Shown piece after piece: positions 52,718 to 61,053 of a stretch of DNA of 64,000 nucleotides (position 1 is its first letter; every line of letters begins with the position of its first letter). The stretch comes from Deinococcus sp. AJ005. GTDB taxonomy: Bacteria > Deinococcota > Deinococci > Deinococcales > Deinococcaceae. The stretch is taken from the NCBI RefSeq assembly GCF_009017495.1, contig NZ_CP044990.1:2437001-2501000 (forward strand). Reading direction: 5' to 3'. A program made the translations under genes and the position numbers. Under the pieces are notes generated by a model. It searched no databases. It was not told the origin of the DNA and saw only the letters and a program-made list of their open reading frames with translations.

Positions 52718-53730
52718 CACAGCGGCGCTCCGGTTCTCAGGTGCGCTCCGGGCGGGGCAGTCACGGGCGGCTTGGGCGGCTCGACGGGATTCTGCACCGG
52801 GGGCGTTACAGGTTGCTCGGTGGATGGCGGCTGGGGGGCTGTCGGCGTCGTCTGGGCGGGAGGGGTCACACTGGGCGTCGTTTGCGTCGGCATCACGCTG
52901 GGCACCGTTTCGGTAGACGCTGGAGCATCGGCGGGCTGATCCGCGCCGTCCTGCGTCCCATCCGCTTTCGGCGTTTCCGTCATGGCCGCTCCCGACATAA
53001 ATTTGCCTGCCAGCAGCTTGCCCGTCCCGTCGCGGGCCTCGTAACCCATCTTGGTGGCGGTCAGGGTGGCAGCCTTGTCCTGGGCAGGTTTCACGCTGAT
53101 CAGGGCGATCCGCACGCCGTTCCGCGGAACGGTCTTGAAACCCAGATCCACCGTCAGCACCTGCCCCTGCTGCTGCCAGAACAGCACGCCGCTCTGCTCG
53201 GACGCCTGCACGCGGGTCACGCTGACGCCTGCGGGCAGTTCCCAGTTCAGGCGCGCCGCCCGCACGTTGCGGGGCGCGGTGATGATCAGCGGAATGCGCG
53301 TCTCGCCGCGAATCTCGCCCGTGGGCAGGGTGGGGGCCAGCGACAGAGGCGGCAGAGTATTCACGTTGACCGTGTATTCCTTGCTGCGCGTGCTGAGGGT
53401 GGAGTCGGTCACCTCCAACGTGAACTTGTAGGTCCCGGTGGCGGTGGGCGTCCCCGTCAGGCGCTGACCGCCCAGCTTGATACCGGGAGGCAGAGTGCCG
53501 CTCGATATCTTCAGGGTGTATGGTCCCGCGCCGCCCGAAACACTCAGATCGGCGCTGTAGTCCTCGCCCTGGTACATCACGGGTAGGCCAGAGGCGTTGT
53601 CGGAGAAATACAGGATGTCCCGGCCACTTCCACCGCCCGTAGACGTGCCAGTGACGGGCTGCCCGCATCCGGCCAGAAGGGCGCTCAGCGCCAGGGCCAG
53701 CGCCGGAAGGGTGGTGCGAACATGCTTCAT
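52717..53730 (-). CDS. Lipoprotein with Ig-like and cohesin-like domains
   Basis: A 337-aa lipoprotein with lipobox LAGC (Cys22). Residues 48-125 look like a putative Ig (He_PIG) domain: SGTLPPGIKL, LTGTPTATGTYKFTLEVTD. Residues about 128-242 form a beta-rich domain (RIPLIITAPRNVRAARLNW, LPAGVSVTRV, NGVRIALISVKPA) that resembles a cohesin in strand order and length. A Pro/Gln/Thr tail follows. TAGACT 7 nt before ATG 53730 makes it leaderless and first in the operon. The cohesin assignment is by pattern only. Confidence 0.8.
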   Translation of the reverse strand: MKHVRTTLPALALALSALLAGCGQPVTGTSTGGGSGRDILYFSDNASGLPVMYQGEDYSADLSVSGGAGPYTLKISSGTLPPGIKLGGQRLTGTPTATGTYKFTLEVTDSTLSTRSKEYTVNVNTLPPLSLAPTLPTGEIRGETRIPLIITAPRNVRAARLNWELPAGVSVTRVQASEQSGVLFWQQQGQVLTVDLGFKTVPRNGVRIALISVKPAQDKAATLTATKMGYEARDGTGKLLAGKFMSGAAMTETPKADGTQDGADQPADAPASTETVPSVMPTQTTPSVTPPAQTTPTAPQPPSTEQPVTPPVQNPVEPPKPPVTAPPGAHLRTGAPL

Positions 53731-53737
53731 GCCTCTC

Positions 53738-53743
53738 AGTCTA
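53738..53743 (-). promoter_or_regulatory. Leaderless -10 box of the cohesin-like/dockerin operon
   Basis: TAGACT on the minus strand lies 7 nt before ATG 53730. The divergent gap 53744-53975 has no other clear element; a TAGATT at 53891-53896 could serve the racemase-like gene. Confidence 0.55.
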
Positions 53744-53975
53744 CCCGCCACGCCGTGTCGGTCCCGTGAGTTTGCGGTGATTTACCGGGGGGTGGAGGTG
53801 GGCAGAAAGAAGAATTCCAGTTCACACCGGGCTGTGCTGGATCAACTGTGCTGGAACCCAGCCTTGAATTCTGAGTTTGACCAGAGATGGTAGATTCGCG
53901 CAGATCCCGGTCCCGTGCCACCCTCCGTTTCCCGGCACGCCTCCTGCTCCGAAACTCCTGACTGAAAGGCAGAAC

Positions 53976-54779
53976 ATGCGTGAATCCCTGAAACAGCCCG
54001 TGGGTATCTTCGACGCCGGAATTGGCAGCTACAACATCGTGCAAAAAGTCAGGGCGGCCTATCCCGATCAGGACATCGTGTATCTGGCGGACCGGGCCAG
54101 CTTTCCCTACGGCGCAAAGAGTGAGGGCGAGCTGGAAGGCAGCATTCTCGCGGCGCTGAACTTTCTGACTGGCCGGGGCGTCGGGTCCATCATCGTGGCC
54201 TCGAACGCCCCCAGCGTCACGGTGTTGCCCCAACTTCTTCCCCTGTTGAATGTCCCTGTTCTGGGCGTCTATCCACCCATCCGGGCCGCACTTGAAAACG
54301 TTCAGCCTGACGGGATGGTGGCCGTGATCGGGGCCAGGGTGCTGACGAACAGCGCCGCGCTGCGGGAATATGTCGCTGGCGAGGCGGGCAGACACAGGGA
54401 GCAATTCGTCTTCGAGGAAGCTGGCGAGCTGATTGATCTGGTGGAAGCCGGAACCTTCCTGAGCGATCCGGCCACGACACAGCGGACAGTGTCTGCCTTT
54501 GTCGAAAGGCTCCAGCGGCAGCATCCGCTACTGGCGGGCCTCACCCTGTCCAGCACGCATCTGCCCTGGCTTACTCATTTTTTTGAGCAGGCCGCTCCCC
54601 ACCTCCAACTCTTCGATCCGGCTGACGAAGTGGTCAATCAATTCAGACCTCTCGCCACGGCTGGCAGCGGAAAGCTCATCACGCTGGTTACGGAAAGTTC
54701 GCAGCATCCCTTCGCCGAATTCCAGGCCACGCTGGGCCGATTGAATCTGGACCTCCAACCCGGCTTGGTCCAGATCTGA
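53976..54779 (+). CDS. Glutamate racemase-like protein with both catalytic Cys replaced by Ser
   Basis: A 267-aa member of the Asp/Glu racemase superfamily, collinear with MurI: VGIFDAGIGSYNIV, DIVYLADRASFPYGAKSEGE, IIVASNAPSVTVLPQLL, VLGVYPPIRAA and LSSTHLPWLTHF. In MurI the catalytic cysteines sit in ACNT and GCTH; here the codons are TCG (Ser76, ASNA) and AGC (Ser193, SSTH). The DSG loop is also DAG. Normal Cys-Cys racemase chemistry is therefore not expected. It could be a binding protein, a regulator or a different isomerase/lyase. It stands alone, with a weak ribosome binding site. Confidence 0.85.
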   Translation: MRESLKQPVGIFDAGIGSYNIVQKVRAAYPDQDIVYLADRASFPYGAKSEGELEGSILAALNFLTGRGVGSIIVASNAPSVTVLPQLLPLLNVPVLGVYPPIRAALENVQPDGMVAVIGARVLTNSAALREYVAGEAGRHREQFVFEEAGELIDLVEAGTFLSDPATTQRTVSAFVERLQRQHPLLAGLTLSSTHLPWLTHFFEQAAPHLQLFDPADEVVNQFRPLATAGSGKLITLVTESSQHPFAEFQATLGRLNLDLQPGLVQI

Positions 54780-54842
54780 GCGCGGCGCAGATCGCCTGAC
54801 CTACTTCGGCGTTCCGGGCACGGTCTTTTTCACCCCATGCTC

Positions 54843-54848
54843 TAAACT
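54843..54848 (+). promoter_or_regulatory. Leaderless -10 box of the M16C peptidase gene
   Basis: TAAACT lies 7 nt before ATG 54856, with no ribosome binding site. Confidence 0.6.
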
Positions 54849-54855
54849 CGCCGTC

Positions 54856-57777
54856 ATGACAATTGCTGCAAATCCGCTGCCCGCCCTGCCGGGCGTGGGC
54901 GAACGCCTGGGCCGTTACACCGTGAACCGCGTGGAAGACCTGCCCGAGATGCAGGGCCATCTGATCCTGCTGAGCCACGAAAATGGGGCACGGCACGCCC
55001 ATGTGGTCCGCGACGACGACAACAGCGCATTTGGCGTCACCTTCCCCACCGTGCCGCGCGACAGCACCGGCGTGGCGCACATCCTGGAACACATCGTGCT
55101 GATGGGCAGCCAGAAATACCCGGTCCCGGACCCGTTTTTTGCCATGCTGCCGCGCAGCCTGAACACGTTCATGAACGCGATGACCAGCAACGACTGGACC
55201 ACCTACCCGTTTTCCACCCGCAACGAGAAGGACTATTTCAACCTGCTGGGCGTGTATCTGGACGCCACCTTCTTTCCCCTCATGCGTTACGAGAGCTTCC
55301 GCCAAGACGGCCACCGCTTCGAGTTCGAGACCCCCGAGGATTCCAGCACCGAACTGAAATTGCAGGGCGTGGTCTACAACGAGATGAAGGGCGCGATGGC
55401 CTCGGCGGGCGCGGTGATGTGGCGGGCCTTCGGCAAGGCGCTGTTCCCGGACCTGACCTACGCCAATAACAGCGGCGGCACACCGGCCAACATTCCAGAG
55501 CTGACCTATGACAACCTGCGGGCCTTTCACGCGGCGCACTATCACCCCAGCAACGCCTTTTTCTACACCTACGGCAAGCTGCCGCTGGCGCGCATTCTGG
55601 ACGAGATCGAGTCGCATGTGATGTCGCGCTTCCAGGCCCAGACGCTGGACGTGAGCATTCCCGATCAGACGCCCTTCACCGAACCCCGCCAGGAGCGCGT
55701 GACCTACCCCGGCAGCGATACCGAGCGCGGCACCCAGGTCAGCGTGATGTGGAAACTGGGCCTCAGCAACGACGCCGACGCCAACCTGCGCTGGAGCGTG
55801 CTGAGCGACGTGCTGCTGGGCAACGCGGGTGCGCCGCTGACCCGCCCGCTGATCGACTCTGGGCTGGGCAGCGCGCTGGCGGACCTGACCGGCTACCGCG
55901 ACTCCTTCCGTGAGGGTGCGTTCGCCGTGGGCCTCAAGGGGCTGGGCGCAGGCAAGGTGGAGGAAGTGCAGAAACTGGTGCTGGACACCCTGCAAGGCAT
56001 CGTTCAGGAAGGCATCGATCCCGAACTGATCGAGAGCAGCCTGCACCAGTTCGAGATTGGGCAAAAGGAGGTCAGCAACTCCGGCTTTCCCTACGCGCTG
56101 GGCGTGATGTTCCGGCTGCTTGGGCCGTGGCTGTACGGCGGCGATCCGCTGACTGGCCTGCGTCTGGACACCCAACTGGAAAAACTGCGCGCCGATCTGG
56201 CGGCTGGCCAGGTCTTCGAGCCGATGTTGCAGCGCGAGCTGCTGGATAATCCCCACCGCGTCACGCTGGAGCTGGCCCCCGATCCCGAGCTGGTCACCCA
56301 CATGGAGAAGCAGGAGCGCGAGCTGGTGCAGACCCTCAGCGCCGACTTCACCGATGAAGACCGCGCCCGCATCGTGGCCGAGAGCCTGAAACTCAAGGAA
56401 CTCCAGGCACAGGAGAATGATCCAGGGGTGCTGCCCACCCTGGCCCTCTCCGACGTTCCGGCCAGCATTCCCCCCGTGCCGTATGAGACGGAGGAAACGG
56501 GCCGCGCCCTGATCGCCCGCGTGCCCCAGCCCACCGGCGGCCTGACCTATCTGGATGTGCAGGTGCGTTTGCCCGAGCTGCCACAAGACCTGCTGGACGT
56601 GCTGCCCCTCTACGCCTCCGCCGTGACCAAGAGTGGGGCGGCGGGGCAGGATTACGTGGCCCTCAGCCGCCGCATGGAAGCTGTGACCGGCGGTGTGGGG
56701 GCCAGCGCTAGCAGCGGCGTGCGCCCGGACGACCTGCACATGCTGCGACTGGCCGTGTCCTTCAGCGGCAAGGCGCTGGCCCGCAACGGCGCGGCGCTGG
56801 TGGAAGTCATGCGCGACATCATCTCTGCCCCTGAATTTACCCGCGAACGGCTGGAGCAACTGCTCAAGCAGCGTCTGGCGGGCCTCAAGGCCAGCGTGGT
56901 CAACTCCGGCAACGCCTACGCCGAACGGCTGGCCGCCGCGCAGATCAGCCCCGCCGCCAGCATCGGCGAGAACTGGGGCGGCCTGACCGGGCTGGAAACC
57001 CTCAAGGGGATCGTGGAGGGCGACAAGCTTGACGACTTGCTCGAACGCTTCGGGCGCATCCACATGCTGCTGCTCTCGGGTCAGCCAGTGCTGTGCCTGA
57101 CGGCCACTGAGGACGATCTGGGGCTGGACCTGAAGCCACTGACGGACCTGTTCACCGGAGACGCTCCAGTGGGCCACCCGCAGCCCCGCCTCCGTGACGG
57201 CGGCCCGCAGGCGCGCGTGACCGACTCACCCGTGGCCTTCAACGCGGTGGCCTTCGAGACCGTGCCATACACCCACCCCGACAGCCCGGCGCTGCTGGTG
57301 CTGGCGCGGCTGCTACGAAGTGAATACCTGCTCAAGGAGCTGCGCGAGAAAGGCGGCGCATACGGCGGCAGCGCCTCCTACGACGCGCGCGAGGGCGTGT
57401 TCGCCATGTCCAGCTACCGCGATCCGAACATCGCCCGCACCTACAAGGTCTTCCGTGACGCCCGCGCCTTCCTGGAGGGCGATCTGGGCGTGCGCGAGGT
57501 GACCGAGGCGATCCTGTCGGCCAGCAAGGCGCTGGACCCGCTGACCAGCCCCGACACCGTGGGCCGCCTGCGCTTCTTCGGTGATCAGGCTGGATTCACG
57601 CCAGAGGTTCAGGAGGCTTACAAGACGCGGCTGCTGAACACCGGAATGGCTGATCTGAAACGTGTGATGGACGCCTACCTGACCCCAGAGCGCGCCGCCT
57701 ACGCGTTGGTGGCCGGACGCGATCCCAATGAGGAAATGGCCGAGTTGGGCCTGAAGTTCGGCGTTCAGTCTGTTTGA
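54856..57777 (+). CDS. M16C zinc peptidase (presequence protease-like)
   Basis: A 973-aa single-chain metallopeptidase of the insulinase clan, PreP/Cym1 subfamily. The inverted zinc motif HILEH is at 75-79 (GVAHILEHIVLMGS), followed by the family-specific RSLNTFMNAMTSNDWTTYPFSTRN and an acidic third-ligand region (VYNEMKGAM). Four homologous domains make two half-shells joined by a hinge; the second half is inactive. It degrades peptides in an enclosed chamber and has no signal peptide, so is probably cytoplasmic. The start is fixed by a TAAACT box. Confidence 0.94.
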   Translation: MTIAANPLPALPGVGERLGRYTVNRVEDLPEMQGHLILLSHENGARHAHVVRDDDNSAFGVTFPTVPRDSTGVAHILEHIVLMGSQKYPVPDPFFAMLPRSLNTFMNAMTSNDWTTYPFSTRNEKDYFNLLGVYLDATFFPLMRYESFRQDGHRFEFETPEDSSTELKLQGVVYNEMKGAMASAGAVMWRAFGKALFPDLTYANNSGGTPANIPELTYDNLRAFHAAHYHPSNAFFYTYGKLPLARILDEIESHVMSRFQAQTLDVSIPDQTPFTEPRQERVTYPGSDTERGTQVSVMWKLGLSNDADANLRWSVLSDVLLGNAGAPLTRPLIDSGLGSALADLTGYRDSFREGAFAVGLKGLGAGKVEEVQKLVLDTLQGIVQEGIDPELIESSLHQFEIGQKEVSNSGFPYALGVMFRLLGPWLYGGDPLTGLRLDTQLEKLRADLAAGQVFEPMLQRELLDNPHRVTLELAPDPELVTHMEKQERELVQTLSADFTDEDRARIVAESLKLKELQAQENDPGVLPTLALSDVPASIPPVPYETEETGRALIARVPQPTGGLTYLDVQVRLPELPQDLLDVLPLYASAVTKSGAAGQDYVALSRRMEAVTGGVGASASSGVRPDDLHMLRLAVSFSGKALARNGAALVEVMRDIISAPEFTRERLEQLLKQRLAGLKASVVNSGNAYAERLAAAQISPAASIGENWGGLTGLETLKGIVEGDKLDDLLERFGRIHMLLLSGQPVLCLTATEDDLGLDLKPLTDLFTGDAPVGHPQPRLRDGGPQARVTDSPVAFNAVAFETVPYTHPDSPALLVLARLLRSEYLLKELREKGGAYGGSASYDAREGVFAMSSYRDPNIARTYKVFRDARAFLEGDLGVREVTEAILSASKALDPLTSPDTVGRLRFFGDQAGFTPEVQEAYKTRLLNTGMADLKRVMDAYLTPERAAYALVAGRDPNEEMAELGLKFGVQSV

Positions 57778-57888
57778 GGATACGGGGGGGACCACCCCCC
57801 AACGCCTGATCCAACAGTGAGAGAAATGCACGGGCGGCCTGAATGGAAGCGGGACTTCATTCGGGCAGGTGACTGTCAGGCTGAGGGC

Positions 57889-58668
57889 ATGTTCAATCAA
57901 AATAAATTGAAACGGCCCGCCGCCTCTTTCGCCGCTGCTGTCGGCCTCAGCCTCGCGCTGAGTGCCTGTGGGGGTGGGGGCGGCATCACGCCTGAACCCG
58001 ATCCCGATCCCAAGCCCCCCACCGAGCAGATGGGGCTGATCAAGGGGCAGATCACGCCGTTCAAGGTGGGTGACGCTTCGAGTGTCAGTGCGGGGGCAGA
58101 AAACGATAAGGATCAAGCGATTGCGACGGCACCTGTCGATATGGACGGCAAGTTCGATCTCGGTCTGCCCAAGTCTGATGTTATGACAGCGAGCTTCAAC
58201 AATAAGCTGGTCAAGCCTTCTGACGTGTTTGGCTGTACTGCCAAAGAAACAGAAAGCATCAGCGCACCGGACAATATGCGCTTATTGCCAATCGCCAGTC
58301 TTAAGACTAATAAATTTCAATCTATTATTACCGAGGCAGATTCAAAAAATCCAATCTATAATTACAAGGCTTGGTGGTTCTCAAATACTGATGGGACATT
58401 TAGGTTCAAGGGAGACTGTAAAGAGCTAGCTTTTGGTAGCCCAATAGATACCACTCTCATTTTGAAGAAAGGCTGGAACGTTGTTGACACATACCTTGAC
58501 TTTGGTAAAAGTCAGAAATATGCAGTTACATCACAGCCCACGACCTATCTTCCCTGGAAATCAGCAACAGCGTCCGCCAGCAGCCTCAGCCTAAATGTAC
58601 AGAGCGTTATCACTTCGAAAAACTTCTTCACGCCCTGGAAGAACCTGCCCCAGTACCAGAACCGCTAA
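57889..58668 (+). CDS. AT-rich hypothetical lipoprotein
   Basis: A 259-aa predicted lipoprotein: lipobox LSAC (Cys about 28) followed by Gly-rich and Pro/Asp-rich linkers (GGGGGITPEPDPDPKPP). The rest has no recognised domain; it is rich in Lys, Asn, Ser and aromatics, with two Cys. Base composition changes sharply inside the gene: about 58200-58560 is AT-rich (roughly 35% GC over 58321-58380) with codons such as ATA, AAT and TTA that neighbouring genes avoid. This suggests acquisition or a recombinant 3' portion. Confidence 0.72.
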   Translation: MFNQNKLKRPAASFAAAVGLSLALSACGGGGGITPEPDPDPKPPTEQMGLIKGQITPFKVGDASSVSAGAENDKDQAIATAPVDMDGKFDLGLPKSDVMTASFNNKLVKPSDVFGCTAKETESISAPDNMRLLPIASLKTNKFQSIITEADSKNPIYNYKAWWFSNTDGTFRFKGDCKELAFGSPIDTTLILKKGWNVVDTYLDFGKSQKYAVTSQPTTYLPWKSATASASSLSLNVQSVITSKNFFTPWKNLPQYQNR

Positions 58669-58688
58669 ACCCGCCCAGACAGCAAAAA

Positions 58689-58713
58689 CCCCCGCACTCA
58701 AGCGGGGGCTTTT
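58689..58713. terminator. Bidirectional terminator between the lipoprotein gene and the tRNA-Asn-like unit
   Basis: CCCCCGC (58689-58695) pairs with GCGGGGG (58702-58708) around ACTCAA. CTTTT follows on the plus strand and TTTTTGC on the minus strand, so it ends both the lipoprotein and the tRNA-like transcript. Confidence 0.9.
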
Positions 58714-58717
58714 CTCT

Positions 58718-58792
58718 TGGCTCGGCAGGTAGGGGTCGAACTTACGACCATTCGATTAACAGTCGAACGCTCTGCCACTGAGCTAGAAAACC
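58718..58792 (-). tRNA. Degenerate tRNA-Asn(GTT)-like gene with broken acceptor stem
   Basis: Read on the minus strand, positions equivalent to tRNA 8-76 are present: TA, D arm GCTCAGTGGCAGAGC, anticodon stem TTCGA/TCGAA with loop CTGTTAA (anticodon GTT), variable TGGTC, T arm GTAAG-TTCGACC-CCTAC with one A-C mismatch, acceptor 3' strand CTGCCGA, G and CCA. The seven bases that should pair with CTGCCGA are GGTTTTC rather than TCGGCAG, so no acceptor stem forms. A promoter and a terminator flank it. It is either a pseudogene or a tRNA-derived RNA. Confidence 0.6.
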
Positions 58793-58803
58793 TCGTTTCA
58801 GAC

Positions 58804-58832
58804 AGCATATTCTGGCACTTTACCATTGTCAA
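58804..58832 (-). promoter_or_regulatory. Strong promoter of the tRNA-Asn-like unit
   Basis: On the minus strand TTGACA (58827-58832), an exact 17-bp spacer and TATGCT (58804-58809) predict a start near 58797, a few bases before the tRNA-like sequence. Confidence 0.75.
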
Positions 58833-59131
58833 GTTTCCACAGGAGCACCTGACCTACGGGTGGGGTATGGGCAGCAGTCTGGCCTTGAAAACCCAATCTC
58901 GTGTCGTGTGTCTTCCCCTTATCGCCAGACGCCGTCTAGCACGTACCTCTCACGATTCTCCGTTTACCATGGGCGTTCGCCCCTCAGAGGGATTGGGGCG
59001 GTTTGCGAAGCTGATTTCTCCTATCTCAGACGGGAAAAATCTCAGATGGCCAGAGGGAACGACACGAATCGTTCATCTGCCGGTGTGCGGCATGTGTGCC
59101 ACGTCCTACTGCTGCCTGCCCCCCCGGCCCG
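58833..59131. other. Gene-free stretch between the tRNA-Asn-like unit and the ABC gene
   Basis: About 300 bp of lower-GC DNA without a supported gene. The ABC frame reads through it but without a start that fits the family. It contains a possible long stem CCTCT...AGAGG around 58949-58990 and a repeated TCTCAGA (near 59023 and 59040). Nothing else was recognised. Confidence 0.3.
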
Positions 59132-59137
59132 TATTCT
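59132..59137 (+). promoter_or_regulatory. -10 box of the homodimeric ABC exporter gene
   Basis: TATTCT lies 8 nt before GTG 59146, the only in-frame start near the family N-terminus. Confidence 0.5.
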
Positions 59138-59145
59138 GGCCCCGC

Positions 59146-60939
59146 GTGACCGGCGTCTGCACGGGTCCGCAGAGGTGCCGTATTCCTACCCCCCCGCCGT
59201 CCCGGTCCACGATCCGCCGCCTCTATGCCCTGCTGTGGCCGTACCGTGCCACCATCGGTCTGGGCATGGTGCTGCTGGTGGGCAGTGTTGCAGCCGAGCT
59301 GTACCCACCGCTGGTGTGGGGCCGGGTGGTGGACGTGGGTCTAGCGCGGCGCGACTGGAATTTCGTGGCGTGGCAGTTGGCCCTGCTGGTGGGGGTGTAC
59401 GGCCTGCAACAGGTGCTTTCCGCCTTTCAGGGCCTACTGCTGGAGCGCACCGGGCAGCAGCTCACGCTGGACCTGCGCCTGCTGCTGTACCAGAAGCTCG
59501 CCGGGCAGTCAGCGGCGTACTTCGAAGGCCAGCGCACCGGGGACCTGCTGGCCCGCGTCACAGCGGACGTGGAGGGCATCCAAGACGTGCTGCTGCGCGG
59601 CATCAACACCGTGCTGGGCAACTCGCTGCGCTTGATTGGCGTGATCGGTATCTTCATCGCGCTTCAGCCGTTGCTGGGCGCGGTGGTGGTCCTACCGATG
59701 ATCGCCGTGGCCCTGCTGCTGACCCGCTACAACCAGACCGTGCGCCCAGCGTACCGCGCGGCCCGCAACCGTCTGGGAGACCTTTCGGCCACCGTGGCGG
59801 ACCGCCTCTCGGGCATCCGGGTGGTACAGGGCTTCGCGCGGGAGGAGGCCGAGGCCCGGAAGGTGGCCGCCATCGGCCAGGCCCTGTACGACGAGGGCAT
59901 GAAGGCGGTGGTGATCCGCAACCGGGCCTTTCCGCTGGTGCGGTTCATCGCCAATTTCGGCAACATCCTGATGCTGGGCGGCGGGGTGGTGCTGATCGCG
60001 CGCGGCCAATTCACGCTGGGCGGACTCTTGGCGTACCGGGGGTACGGACGCTACTTCTATGGTCCCATCGACGATCTGGTGGGCCTCAACGATCTGCTTC
60101 AGCGCGCCGAGGCCAGCGGACGGCGCATCTTCGAGGTGCTGGACGCCCCGGTTACGGTCCTGGAGCACGCGGACGCCGTTGCGCTGCCGCAGCCGGTGCT
60201 GGGCGAGATCGTCTTTGAGGACGTTACCTTCGGCTACGATCCGGCCCAGCCGGTGCTGCGCGGGTTGAACTTGCGGGTGGCCGCCGGTGAGCGGGTGGCG
60301 CTGCTGGGCGAGTCGGGGGCGGGCAAGAGCACCCTGATCGGCCTGCTGACGCGTGTGTACGATCCCCAGTCAGGCCGCGTCACCCTGGACGGCCACGACG
60401 TGCGGGACCTGACGCTGCCCTCGCTGCGCCGCGCCGCCGCCGTGATGCCGCAGGACACCTTCCTGTTCTACGACACCGTGCTGGAGAACGTGCGCTACGC
60501 CCGTCCCGACGCCACCTCCCAGGAGGTGGATCTGGCGCTGGAGCGCGCTGGGGCCGCCTTTGTCGCTACCCTGCCGCAGGGGCTGGACACCATCGTGGGC
60601 GAGCGCGGCGTCAAACTCTCGGGCGGTCAGCGCCAGCGTTTGGCCATCGCCCGCGTGCTGCTGGCCGATCCTGCCGTGCTGCTGCTGGACGAACCCACCA
60701 GCGCGGTGGACGCCGAGTCCGAGGCACTGATCGTGCGGGCGCTGGAGGAAGCGATGGAGGGGCGCAGCGCGCTGATCGTGACCCACCGCCTGTCGCTGGC
60801 CCGCAGCGCGGACCGGGTGGTGGTGCTGGAAGGCGGCGTGATCGTCGAGGACGGACCGCCCGCCGTGCTGCGTTCAAGGGGCGGTAGATACGCGGCGCTG
60901 GAGCGTGCCCAGACCCCTGGCCTGGCCGAGCAGGTGTAA
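59146..60939 (+). CDS. ABC exporter (MsbA/multidrug type, homodimeric)
   Basis: A 597-aa half-transporter: membrane domain about 20-320 (LYALLWPYRATIGLGMVLLVGS onward), ATPase domain with Walker A GESGAGKSTLIGLL, Q-loop MPQDTFLF, signature LSGGQRQRLAIARVLL, Walker B LLLDEPTSAVD and H-loop THRLSLARSADRVV. All ATP-site motifs are canonical, in contrast to the exporter pair at 45954-49659, so a homodimer is likely. The start GTG 59146 rests on the TATTCT box; the open frame continues far upstream over the tRNA-like unit. Cargo unknown. Confidence 0.9.
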   Translation: MTGVCTGPQRCRIPTPPPSRSTIRRLYALLWPYRATIGLGMVLLVGSVAAELYPPLVWGRVVDVGLARRDWNFVAWQLALLVGVYGLQQVLSAFQGLLLERTGQQLTLDLRLLLYQKLAGQSAAYFEGQRTGDLLARVTADVEGIQDVLLRGINTVLGNSLRLIGVIGIFIALQPLLGAVVVLPMIAVALLLTRYNQTVRPAYRAARNRLGDLSATVADRLSGIRVVQGFAREEAEARKVAAIGQALYDEGMKAVVIRNRAFPLVRFIANFGNILMLGGGVVLIARGQFTLGGLLAYRGYGRYFYGPIDDLVGLNDLLQRAEASGRRIFEVLDAPVTVLEHADAVALPQPVLGEIVFEDVTFGYDPAQPVLRGLNLRVAAGERVALLGESGAGKSTLIGLLTRVYDPQSGRVTLDGHDVRDLTLPSLRRAAAVMPQDTFLFYDTVLENVRYARPDATSQEVDLALERAGAAFVATLPQGLDTIVGERGVKLSGGQRQRLAIARVLLADPAVLLLDEPTSAVDAESEALIVRALEEAMEGRSALIVTHRLSLARSADRVVVLEGGVIVEDGPPAVLRSRGGRYAALERAQTPGLAEQV

Positions 60940-61015
60940 ACGCCGTCTGACACGGGACGTGGGCGCACGCTACCGCCCCACATGGGGAGCAGATGCCAGG
61001 ACCCGGCTGCATACC

Positions 61016-61044
61016 TTGACGTCCCCTGCATTCCGGGCTATGTT
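61016..61044 (+). promoter_or_regulatory. Promoter-like sequence directly before a terminator
   Basis: TTGACG (61016-61021), a 17-bp spacer and TATGTT (61039-61044) predict a start near 61051, immediately before a strong hairpin. Any transcript would be stopped within about 30 nt unless the hairpin is avoided. Confidence 0.4.
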
Positions 61045-61053
61045 GAAGGAATC

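Noticed and set aside
52718..53668. Upstream part of the frame containing the small secreted protein of the dockerin operon
   Set aside because: It is an alternate frame of the Ig/cohesin-like lipoprotein gene; the secreted protein begins at ATG 52717 with a signal peptide.
54688..57177. Long minus-strand open frame (829 codons) over the M16C peptidase gene
   Set aside because: The translation is His/Gln/Gly-rich without any domain and is the antisense shadow of a well-conserved peptidase, a common effect of high GC.
58718..58792. A fully functional tRNA-Asn
   Set aside because: The acceptor stem cannot form: six or seven of seven pairs are mismatched. It is reported as degenerate instead.
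58717..59145. N-terminal extension of the homodimeric ABC exporter across the tRNA-like unit
   Set aside because: The extra 143 residues have no membrane or family character and cross a promoter, a tRNA-like gene and a low-GC gap.
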